From the NCBI GenBank assembly GCA_036346355.1, contig JAYEVF010000027.1, positions 1,426,001-1,490,000 of the forward strand: DNA of 64,000 nucleotides, in the 5' to 3' direction. The notes below the pieces were generated by a model. It made no database searches. It had not been told where the DNA came from and was given only the letters and a program-made list of their open reading frames with translations. Below, in pieces: positions 22,574 through 34,572 of this stretch. Source of the stretch: Rhipidocladum racemiflorum (taxonomy: Eukaryota > Streptophyta > Magnoliopsida > Poales > Poaceae). The stretch's first letter is position 1. Every line of letters starts with the position of its first letter. Both the position numbers and the translations under genes were made by a program.

Positions 22574-23197
22574 TGTAACACCCCAAAATTTTGCTTTTCT
22601 TAAATTCATGTGTGGTTTGGCACTTTGGTGAATTTTTGGAATTTTCTGGAATTTATTTGGATTTATTTGGAATTTATTTGAATTTATTCCATTTTGAAAT
22701 AATTGAAGAAATTAATTTTGCAAATAAAATTTTGTTGGAAATATTTTATTTGAGTCCAAAATGATCCAAAGTATTTTCCAGAATTTTTCTGGAATTTTTC
22801 TGAGTCATTTGCTATTTTTAATGAATTAAATGAATTACTGGAAATTATTTTAAATATTAAATCGCTGGAATTTCAACTCGGGTCAAGTATCGTTTTCATC
22901 CGACCGAAGTCGGAACCCGATTCGACTCGAGTCCGACCCGAGCCACGTGACTCGATCAAACCACTCAAAACCCTAATCAATTCCAACCGTTGGATCAAGA
23001 TCCAACGGTGAGATCCGCCTGCACGGCTCGAGCCGTATCCGCCCGGATCCGATCGCGCCTGCGGCGATCGTGGGCCGTTGATCGTGCTACGTGGGCCAGG
23101 CGCTCGTCGTCTCCGCCGAGACCGAAGCCGGACTCATTGCCGCGCCGCCTTGTGCCGTGGGAAACTAGGTTTCCGTGTCCCGCGCAGACGCCGAGGC

Positions 23198-23206
23198 TAT
23201 TTAAAG
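23198..23206 (+). promoter_or_regulatory. TATA-like box of LTR A1
   Basis: TATTTAAAG between GC-rich stretches, at the same place as TATTTAAT in LTR A2 (35812). Confidence 0.45.
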
Positions 23207-24483
23207 CGTGAGACGTCCCCCGAGGTTGCCCTCATCCTTGTGCACCCATTCCCCCGAGCCATCTCGCCTGAGCCGCCGCTTAGTTCGTGCGAGCTCGCCG
23301 TAGTTGGAGGAAGTGACCGCCATGGTTTTTGCTCGATTCGCCGCCGTCCGCTGCCTTCCGCCGAGAAGGAGCCCAGATCTGGAACCACCGTGACGAGACG
23401 CACTCAAGGAAGGATTCATCTCGGCCGAGCAACCCCGGAACGCCGCTTCGGGCTCGTCATCGTTTCGCCTCCGGTGCCCAAGCCTCGCCGCACCATCGCC
23501 GGACTTCGCGAAGCTCGGTGGAACCGTCGGATCTAGATCGGACGGTTGAGGTGAGTTCACGTGTCCCCAACCCGATTGATTCGACCGCTGGATCAAGATC
23601 CAACGGTTCACAATTGCCACGCGTCGGAGTAGTGTTATTATAGGATTGGATCCGACCGTCCGATCTAAATCGAACGCCCACGATCAACGAGTAGTTTCAA
23701 CGTGTTAACCTGGATCTAATCCGCGCCGCTGATTTTCAAAACCAACGGCCGTGATTGGCGCCACGTGTCGGGAAGTTGGACCGACGCGGTCGGGCCGCAG
23801 CCCACGCACGCGTGCGTGTGGACGCCGACACGCGGCCCGCGTGTCGAGGCCCGCGATGTCGGGCCGTGTCCCAGCCGAGCGCCGACGCTACCCATGACGC
23901 CAAGGTGGGTCCCACATGTCGCCACTGTGGCTGAGCCTCGCCGACGCCGCCGATGATGTCACCCGAGTGGGCCCACATGTCGGGCCTCACGGAGTCGTGG
24001 ACCGAGTCCACGGTGGACCTAAGCCGAGCGTGGACCGAGCCCATGAGCCGGCCGACGTCACCAGCCAATCGAGGCTGCCACGTGTCCATGCCGACGCAAT
24101 AATTAATTTCCGAAAAGAAAATGATTTATTAATTCGAAATAATGATTTCAAATTTAGATTCAAACTTCAAACGCTTATAACTTTTATGCGTTTCAACTCC
24201 GATTTGAGTGATTCAAATTTCTAAATTTGTATAAAATTGAGATCTACCTAAGTATGAATTTTATTTAATTTTTGGACTAAAGTTTTTCTCTGCAAAATTA
24301 TTTAATTGATTATTTAAACTTTAAATAATCATAACTTTTATGCTTTAACTCCGAATTTGATTTATTCAGTTCCTAAAAATCCAGAAAATTATGTTCTCTC
24401 TGTTTATGGATTTTATTTGGAGTTTTGGGATGTTTTTGCCTAGTGTTTATTTGTGTATTTGCTATTTGCACGCTTTACGAGTA

Positions 24484-24566
24484 GACGTTGAAGTGCTTGG
24501 GAAGGATTCAAAGGAGAAGTGTTGACTCAGATCCAACTCAAGACCAAGAGCAAGTACTTTTTGAAG
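24484..24566 (+). other. Exon-like cassette inside LTR A1
   Basis: 83 bp starting ACGTTGAAG after TTTACGAGTAG and ending TTTGAAG before GCAAGT, a GC-type donor. The coding sense across the right end, QDQEQVLFEGKLCFDHVDP, is shared with LTR A2. Confidence 0.4.
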
Positions 24567-26096
24567 GCAAGTTGTGCTTTGACCATGTTGATCCCATTTT
24601 GAAACCTATTTTGATTTAAACTATTGCATGCTAGTTCAATTAGAAAAATACTTGGTTTAAACATGGGGGTTAGATAAATACCAATTTGCTATATGACACC
24701 TTGATTACTTAGGTATGTGCCATGACCCTTTGTCACCCTAGTTGTGGATTACTAGTTGGACATTATTAAATTGCCAACATGGGTTTAGACCGTAGTATAT
24801 CGCTTAGACTCACTACGTGCTCATAACATGATTTTGGATAATTAAATGTTAATATTGACTTAATGATATATTGAACCTGTTTTGGAAAAGTATCATGTGA
24901 TGTTGATGTCACGTGGTGCATGGTAATCAACTGGGGTTTGATAAACGCGATTTCGGCCAGGGCATGTGGCAAGAGTAATCAGTGGGCCGATTGTGGCGTT
25001 AGGAATGTTGATTTGGTTCTTCTAGTCTTGCCCTGGTCACTCTAAGGACTTAACCTTGCAAGCCTTTGAACTGGTCATACTTGCAACCACATGGCTGGAA
25101 TGGGACGGCCCTAGTTGACTAAGTCGCTAAGGACTCACTTGTGGAGCCTCAGTGGTGTCAATTACACCGCTTGTGTGATTGTACGGGGAGCGATCGTGGC
25201 TGTGGCTAGATACCCATCTAACGGTGTGTTGGTCCCATACTTCGCCTTGGCTAAGGGAAGGGATGGTGTAGAGCACGAACCGGAGAGGACCACCTGTGTT
25301 GTTTGAGGCTTCCGAAAGGCTTTGTTACTGAGGAACTCGCCTTTGTGGTGTTTGACTCAGATCTTGTGGGTAAAGTGCATATCCTCTGCAGAGTGTAGAA
25401 TCTATTTAAATAGCCGAGTCCACTGTGATCGACAATGCTCGGAATTACAATCAAGGGTTAGATTTTCTCAAAATAACTTGGATTTGAAAGGTTGGTGCAG
25501 TTTAAGAATAAAGATGATGGTAATGTGGTTTAGGATGGGGAAAATGTTTATTAAAACTTCTTGAAAAGTTATTTACGCTTGACTTATTTCTACTGCTTTC
25601 GAATCTACTTATATTACTTTTCAAATGCTGTTTATCGCAAATATACCTTGAGCTACTCCTTTGTACCAAGCCATGCATGTAGTATATTAGCTTGCATTCT
25701 GTGGCATGACTTGTCGAGTACCAAGTACTCACCCTTGCCTCAACACAATACCAGTTGAAGAGGAGACTACACCACTTTGGAGGAGGAACTCCAAGAAGAT
25801 CCGTCTACTTAGGGATGCGAGCCCGATCGATTGCTGTGGTATCTTGGATGGCGCCACGGTTATTTGATTTTCCGCCGCTATTATTTTTCTCTCGAATAAG
25901 TTTCGCCTTAAGTAGGCATACATTTTGTAACTTGGCCATAAGGCCGAGTAACCAGCTTGGTTATTTAATAAAGTACTTTATTGGTATCGTTTGGTATGAT
26001 TGTGATATTTACCGATGTTAAGACTGTGTGCACTAGCTGCTCCTGGACTAGTGCCGAATACACGTAGGGTCCGATTTGTAAATTCGGGTCCCGACA

Positions 26097-26186
26097 AAGT
26101 TGAGGTTCTTTCTCGCATTTTGCTTGTGCATTGGTCCAGGCCCTGGTGGAACTCATACAAAGACTTGCAACCCATTGGAAATATTT
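26097..26186 (-). pseudogene. ARID/ELM2-type remnant, upstream exon part
   Basis: Read on the minus strand this starts after a TTTCTCATTCAAGACAG acceptor-like sequence (exon from 26186) and encodes WVASLCMSSTRAWTNAQ onward. Its frame continues, without a stop, into the piece that begins at 22573 once the LTR and one copy of AAGTT are ignored. So the solo LTR interrupts one exon. The more upstream exons are not seen. Confidence 0.6.
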
Positions 26187-26908
26187 CTGTCTTGAATGAG
26201 AAAAAGAAGAGTTAATTTCAATAGTATTAGTAAGCAATATATCAGGTTCTGTAGCAAAAAAATGTATTATCAATCACAAAGACAAAATCCATGACAATGT
26301 CAATTTCAGAACTAGCTAGCAAATTCTTTTGGAACCAAACAAGATTTTTCTTTTGTCTCATAATTCCATTTACAAAGTTATAGTTTCTCCGCAAATAAAC
26401 AAAAATTGAATTGTAGTCCAATTTCAATTATACAAGAATTACAAGTAGGACTCAAATTACAGAAGCTAAATCGAGTTCAGGGATCTAAACATAAACAGAC
26501 CTTTACGGAAATCGTAAAATGCAAAAGAATCTACACACGAATAGGAGTTGGTTTAGCCGTGATGTTCAATGTAGATGAAGTACTTAGGTATTTTGTCGGC
26601 ATTAGCTCAAGAGCTAGTTAATTTCTTCTTCATTCTAATCTCCGAGTTCTTGTTCGTCTGATCTAGATCTAGTAATCAGAACTTGTATCTACAACATTCT
26701 TTTGGAACAGTAACCCCATGTAAATAGGGTTCCTAACTAAGTAGAATTTCGTGATATTACGTTGATTAAAGTAGGAGGTTTACCAGCCTCTCCTCGCGCC
26801 ACGTCGCCCCGTGCGTCCCGTTTGTCCAATCGCCAGCTTTCAACGGCCAGATTATTCCTCCCGAGCAGTCAGCTTAAAAGAATTTCTTCTCGGTCCACTT
26901 GGCGCTAT
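26187..26908. other. No gene recognised; probable intron or flank
   Basis: AT-rich stretch upstream (minus sense) of the ARID/ELM2 exon, possibly intron. GC-rich 26770-26900 is unrecognised. Confidence 0.4.
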
Positions 26909-26972
26909 GGGCTGAGTGGTGCAGCGGCAAAGTTGCTCGCCTCCATACCCGCGACACGTGTTCAAGCGCGGC
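26909..26972 (+). repeat. tRNA-derived SINE head (possible)
   Basis: GGGCTGAGTGGTGCAGCGGC resembles a tRNA-type box A region, and GTGTTCAAGCGC resembles box B about 50 bp later. This is the spacing of tRNA-derived SINEs. It is cut on the right by the LTR that begins at 26973. No A/T-tail is visible. Confidence 0.35.
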
Positions 26973-29036
26973 TATGAGACCCTCACTTATATGCTACAAG
27001 TGCATACTGTGACAGTCACATGATCAATAGATAGCACGCACTTCCACAAATTGAAATCACAACCATACATAATATTTTAATTTCATATAATAGCGGAAGT
27101 ATTGATACAATATGACCTGTAAGGTCGATTAGAATACATCAGACGAATTAGAAGTCTTGTAGTGTGCCCAGGCGAACTAGAGAAAAATTGCTCTGGTGCA
27201 CCACTTCATCATATATGTGATAACAACTTATTATTCTTACCATTTGCTTTTATTTGCCTCCCGGTGTCACAAGATTTAGATCAAGGGGGTTCACATATAC
27301 TATATATATAGGCTAACATACACTAATTTTTTATATAATAAACTAACATACGTTATTTTTTTTGACCCGGTGTCCTGTGACACCGGGTAATAATACCTAC
27401 TTCCGCCCCTAAGTGTGCCACATAATCCTTAGGCAACTGACAAGATATAAACTCCATATAAAATCATCGTCATAATTCCCGTAACCTGTGTTAAAGTATG
27501 GTTTTGAGGGCTATTCTATTTCTGCACTTAAAAACAACAATAATAGCAAGGGGAATACATTATGCACTCAACAAGACTTGTAGTCTTTGTAAACATATAA
27601 TAAATGCAGGTTGTATTAAGAGAAAGGCTACTACGATTTATTTTTCCTAGGGCCAAAGCGTATTGTAAATATAGAATAATAGTTTGAAAGAAAAATTTAT
27701 ATAAAAAAATGATAAATATATAAAATAACAAGATGTAAACATACAGTAACAAGCAAGAATGATATAAAAGTAATAAAAGACTCACAATCCTTCGTAAGTT
27801 GAATCGCTCAATCCCAACATATGAAATAAAATCTAATATCAGTTTTCTTGCCAATACATGGCACAACAGCTGAATTCAATCTTGCCAACATATGTCAAGC
27901 ATTGAATCATCTGTAGGGGTAAACTGACCAATAAAAATATCAAAACATCCAACTATGTGATGACTTTACCAAGTGCTCTTGATTGCAAGCACGACTAATT
28001 GATTAGTTTTAACTCTGCAGAGGTGTACAACTTTACCCACAAGGAATGATCAACTCTTTGTGCAATCGATAATTAACACACTTCCTTTGGTGCCGCATGT
28101 AGATCATACATAACCGTTATATTATACAAACCTATCTTAGCATCAGCCCGGTGATGTTAAGTCCCTGCTATGGTAGAAACAAACAATCACTTGAAATATA
28201 AATCTATTGAGCTTAATAAAACAACAATGTTTCTCCCCATTGCCAGGCATACACCGCTGTATCGGTATGCATTTACCCACAAGTCACATGTGACAAATTC
28301 TTACAAGCAAACTCGGCAGAATTTATTGCTTGTACTACTTCAGCCTTCCAACGTACAAAGCTAGTTTCAAATAATTTAATAGGTTAAGGCCGTTCCATAC
28401 CTGTCCTCATGGATGTACGGTTATCTTGGCATGAAAACAACATAATAGTTCAGTCCTTGATTGACCCGGGCGATAAATCTCCCCCTATCTACGTGCATAT
28501 TATTTGCACTTCTGGCTATTACCAATAATCGCCCGCGTCAAAATCATAGTTTTATTTTCAGAAAAAGAAAATATCAATAATCACAATGTTCCAACTTGCT
28601 CATGATTAAAGTTCATCATGTGTCGAACATTTTAATTCAATATGTCAAATGTTTAAATTCATTGCGAACAGTAAAACCATCTGTTCTTATCCCAATCTAA
28701 AGCATGGCTAAGCAGATGCATGTAATAAGCGAATATACCCATTTTGACATCATTAAGTGTCCATCCACAATCTAGGGTTATCAAGGTTCACATGACAATA
28801 TTGATTAAGTAAATCCCGTCAATGAAGATTATATCTACCACTACGCACAAAATAGTAATTTTATAAAATATAGCGCATGCATGCAAGTTTTAATCAATTT
28901 TTCTTTTCATTTCTTTTTAACTGGGATCAATATGATCAAGGGGGTGCTTGCCTTGATGATTGTTGTCTTCAATGACGAAGTCGAAGTTGTAATTTGTTGT
29001 CGGTGATGACAACGTCAGAAACGTCGGAGTCTACAC
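26973..29036 (-). mobile_element. Family-B LTR copy 2, minus strand, 3' part
   Basis: Read on the minus strand this has the family-B layout: cassette ending CATCAAG before GCAAGC (near 28945), TGTGGGTAAAG...CTCTGCAGAG (28010-28045), GTGCGTGCTATCTATTGATCATG (near 27030, split by substitutions), and an end GGGTCTCATA at 26973 that matches the end of copy 1 at 5690. It continues past the inserted Copia at 34266. A MITE-like insert lies at 27260-27387. The segment 27248-28234 is duplicated at 59463-60454. Confidence 0.7.
27260..27387. mobile_element. Small MITE-like insert
   Basis: 128 bp with inverted ends CCCGGTGTCAC / GTGACACCGGG, an AT-rich centre (ACATATACTATATATATAGG) and no coding. Present at the same site in the duplicated segment (59475-59605). 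Target-site duplication not clear. Confidence 0.5.
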
Positions 29037-29169
29037 TATCAGAGATAGAGTCCTGTTATACCTGTATAGATACCCTGTTAGAGATAGAGTCTTGTTCTTT
29101 TCTCCCTCATGTACATGTATATATACTGGCCCATTGGCCTCATGATGAATAAAAGTGCTATTCATAACA
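29037..29169 (+). repeat. 5' LTR of plus-strand Copia
   Basis: 133 bp; the first bases are TATC where the 3' LTR has TGTT, so the 5' end has mutated. It contains the GTTAGAGATAGAGTC duplication typical of the family. Confidence 0.88.
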
Positions 29170-29182
29170 TGGTGTCAAAGCC
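29170..29182 (+). other. Primer binding site, degraded
   Basis: TGGTGTCAAAGCC differs at two positions from the initiator tRNA-Met site TGGTATCAGAGCC. Confidence 0.75.
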
Positions 29183-29878
29183 ATAATTTAGGGTTAGGGT
29201 TTTCTTAAGGGCGTTGCACTTGCGCCTCCTCCTCTTTTACTCCTCTATTCCTCCGCCTCTGCCGATGCTTCTTGTCTATCGTCACTCATCTTGGTTCCTC
29301 GTCGGCCCACCTCGGCGCCGTTGCAGTCGGCTCTACCTTCGGCCTCCTCGCCAGCTGTCTCTGCTGGTCTCGCCGAGACTTCACCACCAATTGCCTGGTG
29401 CACCGCGCTTTGTCCACGCTACCGACCTCGCCGGGATCGCTTGGTCCGGGCTCGGTGCCTCACCGCCGGTCTCCTTCGGAGCGACCCCGGCCGACGCTTG
29501 CCGTCGGTGGTCTTCGTCCGCGCCTCGCCGAGCCCGTCGCCTCTTGACGGCGGAGCATCTTCATCTGCACCTGCACCCACGCCCGGAGGTCTTCTCCTAT
29601 TGGTCATCAGCTTCATCCCACCGTAAGCCTCCCCTGCCGCCCGACGAGCTCTCGTCCGAGCAGGGCCGTCGCCGCCAGGCCTCCTCCTTGGCCGCTGCTG
29701 GAGCCGGGTTCCACCGCCGGAGCCGGGCCACCACCCCGCGATCGTCAGACGCCGCCCGGCCAGACCTGAAGCAAGGTGGCGATGCCTATTGATGATCAAT
29801 CTGATCGGATCCCAAACCGATCGGAGTCGTTTCCTTTTAATCGGATGGTTGAGTCTGGTCAAAAGCAAAAAAAAAAAG
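29183..29878 (+). other. GC-rich leader of the plus-strand Copia
   Basis: Untranslated leader between primer site and gag. Overlapping long frames exist on both strands because the region is C/G-rich, but none shows a domain. Ends in an A-run just before the gag ATG. Confidence 0.55.
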
Positions 29879-30800
29879 ATGTCATCTTCTTTAGGTTCTT
29901 CGGGGACTGTTTCTGTTCCTCGCTGCCCAGTTATGTTTGATGGTCTCAATTATCGAGACTGGGTTCTCCATATGCGCCTTCACATGTGTGGTCAGCGTCT
30001 ATGGGAGTTTCTTACTGGCGAACTATCCTGTCCGCCTCGACCTGCTCCCCCTGCCATGCCTATTATTCCCAAGGAGGCTGATGCTGCTGCTCGCCAGAAG
30101 GCCTATGATAATTATGTTGATGCTATGGAGTCTTTTTAGACTCAGTTCACTGCTCACAAGACATGGATTGATGAAGATGCTCGTGCCTCTGCTATTTTTG
30201 TTGCTAGCATGGAGGTGCATCTTACTGGTGACATTGTTGCTTTGTCTTCAGCACAGTTGATGTGGGCGCACCTTCGTGATCGTTATGAGCCAGCTGGAGA
30301 CTCCTGTACCGCTTCTTTGTTGTCACAGCAGGAAGCGATCGCTTCAAAGAAGGTGATTCTACTATGGATGAGTTCTATGCGCAGTTGTCTTCGGTGTGGC
30401 ATCAGCTTGATTCACTCGGGCCGAAGGTTTGTCGGACTTGCCGATCTTTGTCGCCAAGACTCTCATTTGGAGCTTCACCGCATCTACGACTTCCTCGACA
30501 CGTCTTCACCGAGTTCGGCAGATTCGTGCCCGCTTGCTCGTCATCCTCGTGTCACTCTGTTGGAGGCTCTTGCAGCTATTCAGATCTTGAGGAGACTCGC
30601 CTTCATGGCGTAGGCCTGTTGGTGTCTCCCTCAGTTTTGGCGGCGCCTCGCTCTACTCCTCCGACAGTGACGCCTACTCCAGTTCCAGCCACCAGGGGTG
30701 GAAGCCTTCACTGCACCTACTGCAATAAGAACGAACATGTGGAACAGTTTTGCTACAGGAAGAAGAAGGACCTTGCTCGTCAAGGTGGACGTCCTAAGGG
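29879..30800 (+). pseudogene. Copia gag remnant (UBN2-type capsid and zinc knuckle)
   Basis: Starts MSSSLGSSGTVSVP, followed by MFDGLNYRDW, the conserved F-G-NY-W motif of Copia gag, and the LWEFLTGE and MWAHLRDRYEP stretches. An in-frame stop at 30137-30139 and a frameshift near 30350 break it. The zinc knuckle CTYCNKNEHVEQFCYRKK follows at about 30712. No product is expected. Confidence 0.8.
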
Positions 30801-33800
30801 CACTGGACTCTTGGGCACCTCACCTCAACATACTTCTGTTGGTTCTGACTCCACTCAAGAGATTCTTATGCTACTGCGTCGCATGGCTGCCACTACACTG
30901 ACAGGTTTCGCTGGTTCTGCTACTCAGTCTTCTAGCGAGAAACCACCACCCTCATCAGGTATCACACCATGGATTCTTGACTCTGGAGCTTCTTTTCATA
31001 TGACATCTGATCCCTCGAGTCTTCATTCCATTAGTCCTCTTGTTGCTCCTATCACTGTGCAGACCGCAGATGGTACTTCTCTTTCTATTGCAGGACGAGG
31101 TAGTCTTTTGTCATCCTCCTTTCATGTTCCTGTTGTTTCTTATGTTCCCAAACTGACCATGCAGCTTATATCCGCTGGCCAGCTTACTGATCATGGTTGT
31201 CGCGTTATTCTTGATTCTGACTCTTGTTGTGTTCAGGATCGCCGCACGGGGGCTCTAGTTGGGACTGGCCCTCGCCGCCATGACTCTCAGCATCTTTGGG
31301 AGCTTGACTGGCTTCATCTACCTTCCGCTGCCTCTGCCAGTCTCTTTGTTTCCTCTACCGGTTCAGCATCCGTTGCTTTTTCTACCGGGACTTTTGCTCA
31401 GTAGCATCACCGCTTTGGCCATCTTTGTGGTTCGCGTCTCTTCTTTAGTTCGCCGTGGTCTTTTAGGCTCTGTGTCTGGTGATGCTTCTTTACACTGTAC
31501 GGGTTGTAAGCTTGGCAAACAGCTACAACTCCCCTACCATTCTAGTGAGTCTATATCACAGCGTCCTTTTGATCTTGTTCATTCTGATGTTTGGGGTCCG
31601 GCTCCTTTTGTTTCAAAAGGGGGTCATCGATATTATATTCTTTTTATAGATGATTTCTCTCGCCACACTTGGATATATTTTATGTCCTCTCGTAGTGAGG
31701 TTTTATCCATCTATAAGAATTTTGCCACCATGATTCGCACTCAGTTTGATTCTCTCATTCGTGTTCTCCGTGCAGACTCAGCAGGGGAGTATCTTTCAGG
31801 AGCTCTTCGAGCTTTTCTTGCTACACAGGGCACTCTTTCTCAGTTTTACTGTCCTGGTGATCATGCTCAGAATGGTGTGGCTGAGCGCAAGCATCATCAT
31901 CTTCTTGAGACAGCTCGTGCTCTTATGCTTGCTTCCGCTGTTCCACCTCACTTCTAGGCTGAGGCTGTTTCCACTGCCACCTACTTGACCAACATCTAAC
32001 TTTCTTCTGCTCTTAAGGGTGGCATTCCAATTGAGCGTCTTTGTGGCATGCCTCCTGATTATTCTGGACTTCGCCTTTTTGGGTGTGTGTGCTATGTTCT
32101 TCTCGCACCTTGTGAACGCACCAAGCTGACTGCTCAGTCAGTTGAGTGCGTTTTTCTGGGATATAGTGCCGAGCATAAGGGATATCGTTGTTGGGATCCT
32201 ATTGGCCGACGGATACGGGTCTCACGAGATGTCACTTTTGATGAGTTTCGTCCCTTCTACCCTCGTTCTTCTTCCTCCCCTACATCCCTTGTTGAGCCAC
32301 TTTGTCTTCTCGACTTTTCTAGATACTCCAGTTGTCACTTTTCTTTCTTCACAATCGGCGTCTCCTTTATCGCCGGTTTCTTCACCACCATCCTCTCCTA
32401 CACAGGTCTCTTCCGATATTGTTCCTCCCTATCCTCTCGACTACACTCGTTGTCCGCCAGCTGAGGACTCTTCTGATGTGCCATCTTCTTCTTCTGATGG
32501 GCCATCTTCTTCAGTGTCTCCTCCTCGTTATGCTCTTCACGATCGGCGATACCTATTCGGCCTCCTGAGTGGTTTGCTTTTGTTGGTGCAGCTCTGGCCA
32601 AGCCGACTTCTTACCGTGATGCTGTTATTCATCAAGAATGGCAGCATGCGATGGCAGAGGAGATTGCTGCCCTTGAGAGCACTGGCACGTGGGATCTTGT
32701 TCCACTTCCTCCACGTGTTCGTCCCATTACTTGCAAGTGGGTCTATAAGATTAAGACTCGCTCTGATGGTTCTCTTGAGTGCTACAAGGCTTGTCTTGTG
32801 GCGCGTGGTTTTCAGCAGGAGCATGGTCGTGATTATGATGAGACCTTTGCCCATGTGGCTCATATGACCACTGTTCGCACTCTACTTGTTGTGGCCTCTG
32901 TTCGAGAGTGGTCCATCTCCCAGCTTGATGTAATGAATGCCTTTCTTAATGGCGAGCTGCATGAGGAGGTCTATATGCAGCCACCACCGGGGTATTCTGT
33001 TCCTGAGGGGGCATGGTTTGTCGCCTTCGTCGCTATCTTTATGGGCTCAAGCAAACCTCTCGTGCTTGGTTTGAGCGTTCTTCTTCTGTGATCACTGCAG
33101 CTGGTTTCTCTGCAAGTACTCATGATCCTATGCTCTTTGTTCACACTTCTTCTCGAGGTCGGACTCTTTTTCTTCTATACGTTGATGACATGATCATTAC
33201 TAGAGATGATTCTCAGTATATTGCCTTTGTAAAGGCTCATCTTAGTGAGCAGTTTCTCATGTCCGATCTATGTCCTCTTCGATACTTTCTTGGAATTGAG
33301 GTTTCTTCTACATCTGAGGGCTTCTTTCTCTCCCAAGAGAAGTATATCCAGGATCTTCTTGATCGTGCTTCTCTCACTGATGAGCGTACAGCCGAGACTC
33401 CCATGGAGCTCAATGTTCACCTTCGACCTACTGATGGTGAACTTCTTGAGGATCCTACTCGCTATCGCCATCTTGTTGGGAGTCTTGTTTACCTTGGTGT
33501 CACTCGTCCTGACATTTCGTATCCAGTTCATATCATGAGTCAGTTTGTTTCTGCTCCCACTCAGCTTCACTATAGTCATCTTCTTCGTGTTCTACGATAT
33601 CTTCGTGGAACCATCTCTCGCCGTCTTTTCTTTCCACGCTCTAGCTCTTTACTGCTCCAGGCATACTCTGATGCTATATAGGCTAGTGATCATTCTGATC
33701 GTCGGTCTCTTTCTACTTACTGTGTTTTTCTTGGTGGTTCTCTCATTGCTTGGAAGACTAAGAAGCCGACAGCAGTTTCGTGCTGAGGCTGAGTTGCGGG

Positions 33801-34015
33801 CTATGGCTCTTTTGACAGCAGAGGTTACTTGGCTACGGCGGTTACTTGAGGATTTTGGTGTTTCTGTTTCTACACCGACTCCACTTTTATCTGACAGTAC
33901 AGGAGCTATCAGTATTGCTCGAGATCCAGTGAAGCATGAACTCACCAAGCATATTGGTGTTGATGCTTCTTATATGAGGTCACAGGTACAGGATCAGGTT
34001 GTGGCTCTTTAGTAT
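30801..34015 (+). pseudogene. Copia pol remnant (protease, integrase, RT, RNase H)
   Basis: Protease motif WILDSGASFHMT near 30970; pre-integrase and integrase at 31490-31957 with DDFSRHTW, DSAGEY and NGVAERKHHHLLE, stopped by TAG at 31957; integrase C-terminus LRLFGCVCYVLL and FLGYSAEHKGYRCWDP at 32060-32210; reverse transcriptase CKWVYKIKTRSDGS (32730) and the catalytic LLYVDDMIITRDD (33175); then PLRYFLGIEV and DISYPVHIMSQF; RNase H AEAELRAMALLTAEVTWL with HELTKHIGVD near 33950. Frame changes near 31260, 32110, 33010 and 33680 and several stops make it non-functional. Confidence 0.9.
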
Positions 34016-34114
34016 GTGCCTTCAGAGCTCCAGTTAGCAGATTTCTTCACGAAGACACAAACTAGAGCTTATCATAACTTTTAGCTCTCCAAACTCAGTG
34101 TTGTAGATCCACCA

Positions 34115-34127
34115 TTAGTTTGGGGGG
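34115..34127 (+). other. Polypurine tract of plus-strand Copia
   Basis: TTAGTTTGGGGGG abuts the 3' LTR. Confidence 0.75.
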
Positions 34128-34260
34128 TGTTAGAGATAGAGTCATGTTATACCTGTATAGATACCCTGTTAGAGATAGAGTCCTGTTCTTCTCTCCCTCA
34201 TGTACATGTATATATACTGGCCTATTGGCCTCATGATGAGTACAAGTGCTATTCATAACA
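34128..34260 (+). repeat. 3' LTR of plus-strand Copia
   Basis: TGTTAGAGATAGAG...TATTCATAACA, 133 bp, with an ATGTATATATACTGG stretch. Confidence 0.92.
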
Positions 34261-34265
34261 TACAC

Positions 34266-34572
34266 ATCATTCAACGAGAAAGATAACAAATAGCAAATTG
34301 AAACTTTCAACACTATAGGAAATGACAATATTTTAAATCGCCGGCCATAAATCGATTTAAAATGAAGCTAAGCAAGCGAAAATAGCTATTTTCGACTAAG
34401 CAAACCGACAAAAATAAGCCTACGAAGTTACTTGACGAAAATAGCCAGATTTTCAATCTAAGAAAGCGAAAATAATCGAATTTTCGATGGCCGAGTCAGC
34501 CGTTGGAATTAATGGCCATGACCAGTCATCGACCGTTTCAACCGACCCTAAACCGCGTTTTGATTATTTTTT
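34266..34572 (-). mobile_element. Family-B LTR copy 2, minus strand, 5'-ward part
   Basis: Continues the minus-strand LTR interrupted by the Copia. The exon-like cassette's acceptor (GATGTGTAG then ACTCCGACG) spans the insertion site. The LTR ends where the next LTR (TGTAGCACCC) begins at 34573, so its 5' portion is missing. Confidence 0.6.

Larger units (their letters stand above)
22574..26096 (+). mobile_element. Solo LTR, Gypsy-type family A, copy 1 (3.5 kb)
   Basis: Starts TGTAACACCCC and ends GGGTCCCGACA, flanked by the 5-bp duplication AAGTT at 22569-22573 and 26097-26101. No internal region. It aligns along its whole length with 35174-38771. Order inside: AT-rich start with repeated GGAATTTATTTG; GC-rich leader with dyad motifs CCGTTGGATC/GATCCAACGG; TATA-like box at 23198; an exon-like cassette at 24484-24566; TGTGGGTAAAG...CTCTGCAGAG near 25366; GAGTACC/GTACTC near 25716. 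It sits inside an exon of the ARID/ELM2 remnant, opposite in strand. Short GC-rich frames in the leader are not genes. Confidence 0.92.
29037..34260 (+). mobile_element. Full-length decayed Copia retrotransposon, plus strand
   Basis: 5,224 bp with 133-bp direct LTRs (29037-29169 and 34128-34260) and TSD TACAC at 29032-29036 and 34261-34265. Primer site at 29170, polypurine tract TTTGGGGGG at 34119-34127. It carries gag and pol in Copia order, with stops and frameshifts. It is inserted in the minus-strand family-B LTR. The LTR family matches that of the inverted-LTR element at 7217, and its integrase matches the fragment at 1-518. Confidence 0.93.

Noticed and set aside
23078..24224. Several 100-150-codon frames in LTR A1
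   Set aside because: Overlapping frames on both strands in the GC-rich leader, not conserved in frame with LTR A2.
26909..26972. tRNA gene
   Set aside because: Box-like motifs are present, but no cloverleaf or acceptor stem can be drawn; SINE head is more likely.
29214..29792. 192-codon frame before Copia gag
   Set aside because: GC-rich leader with long frames on both strands; no conserved domain.
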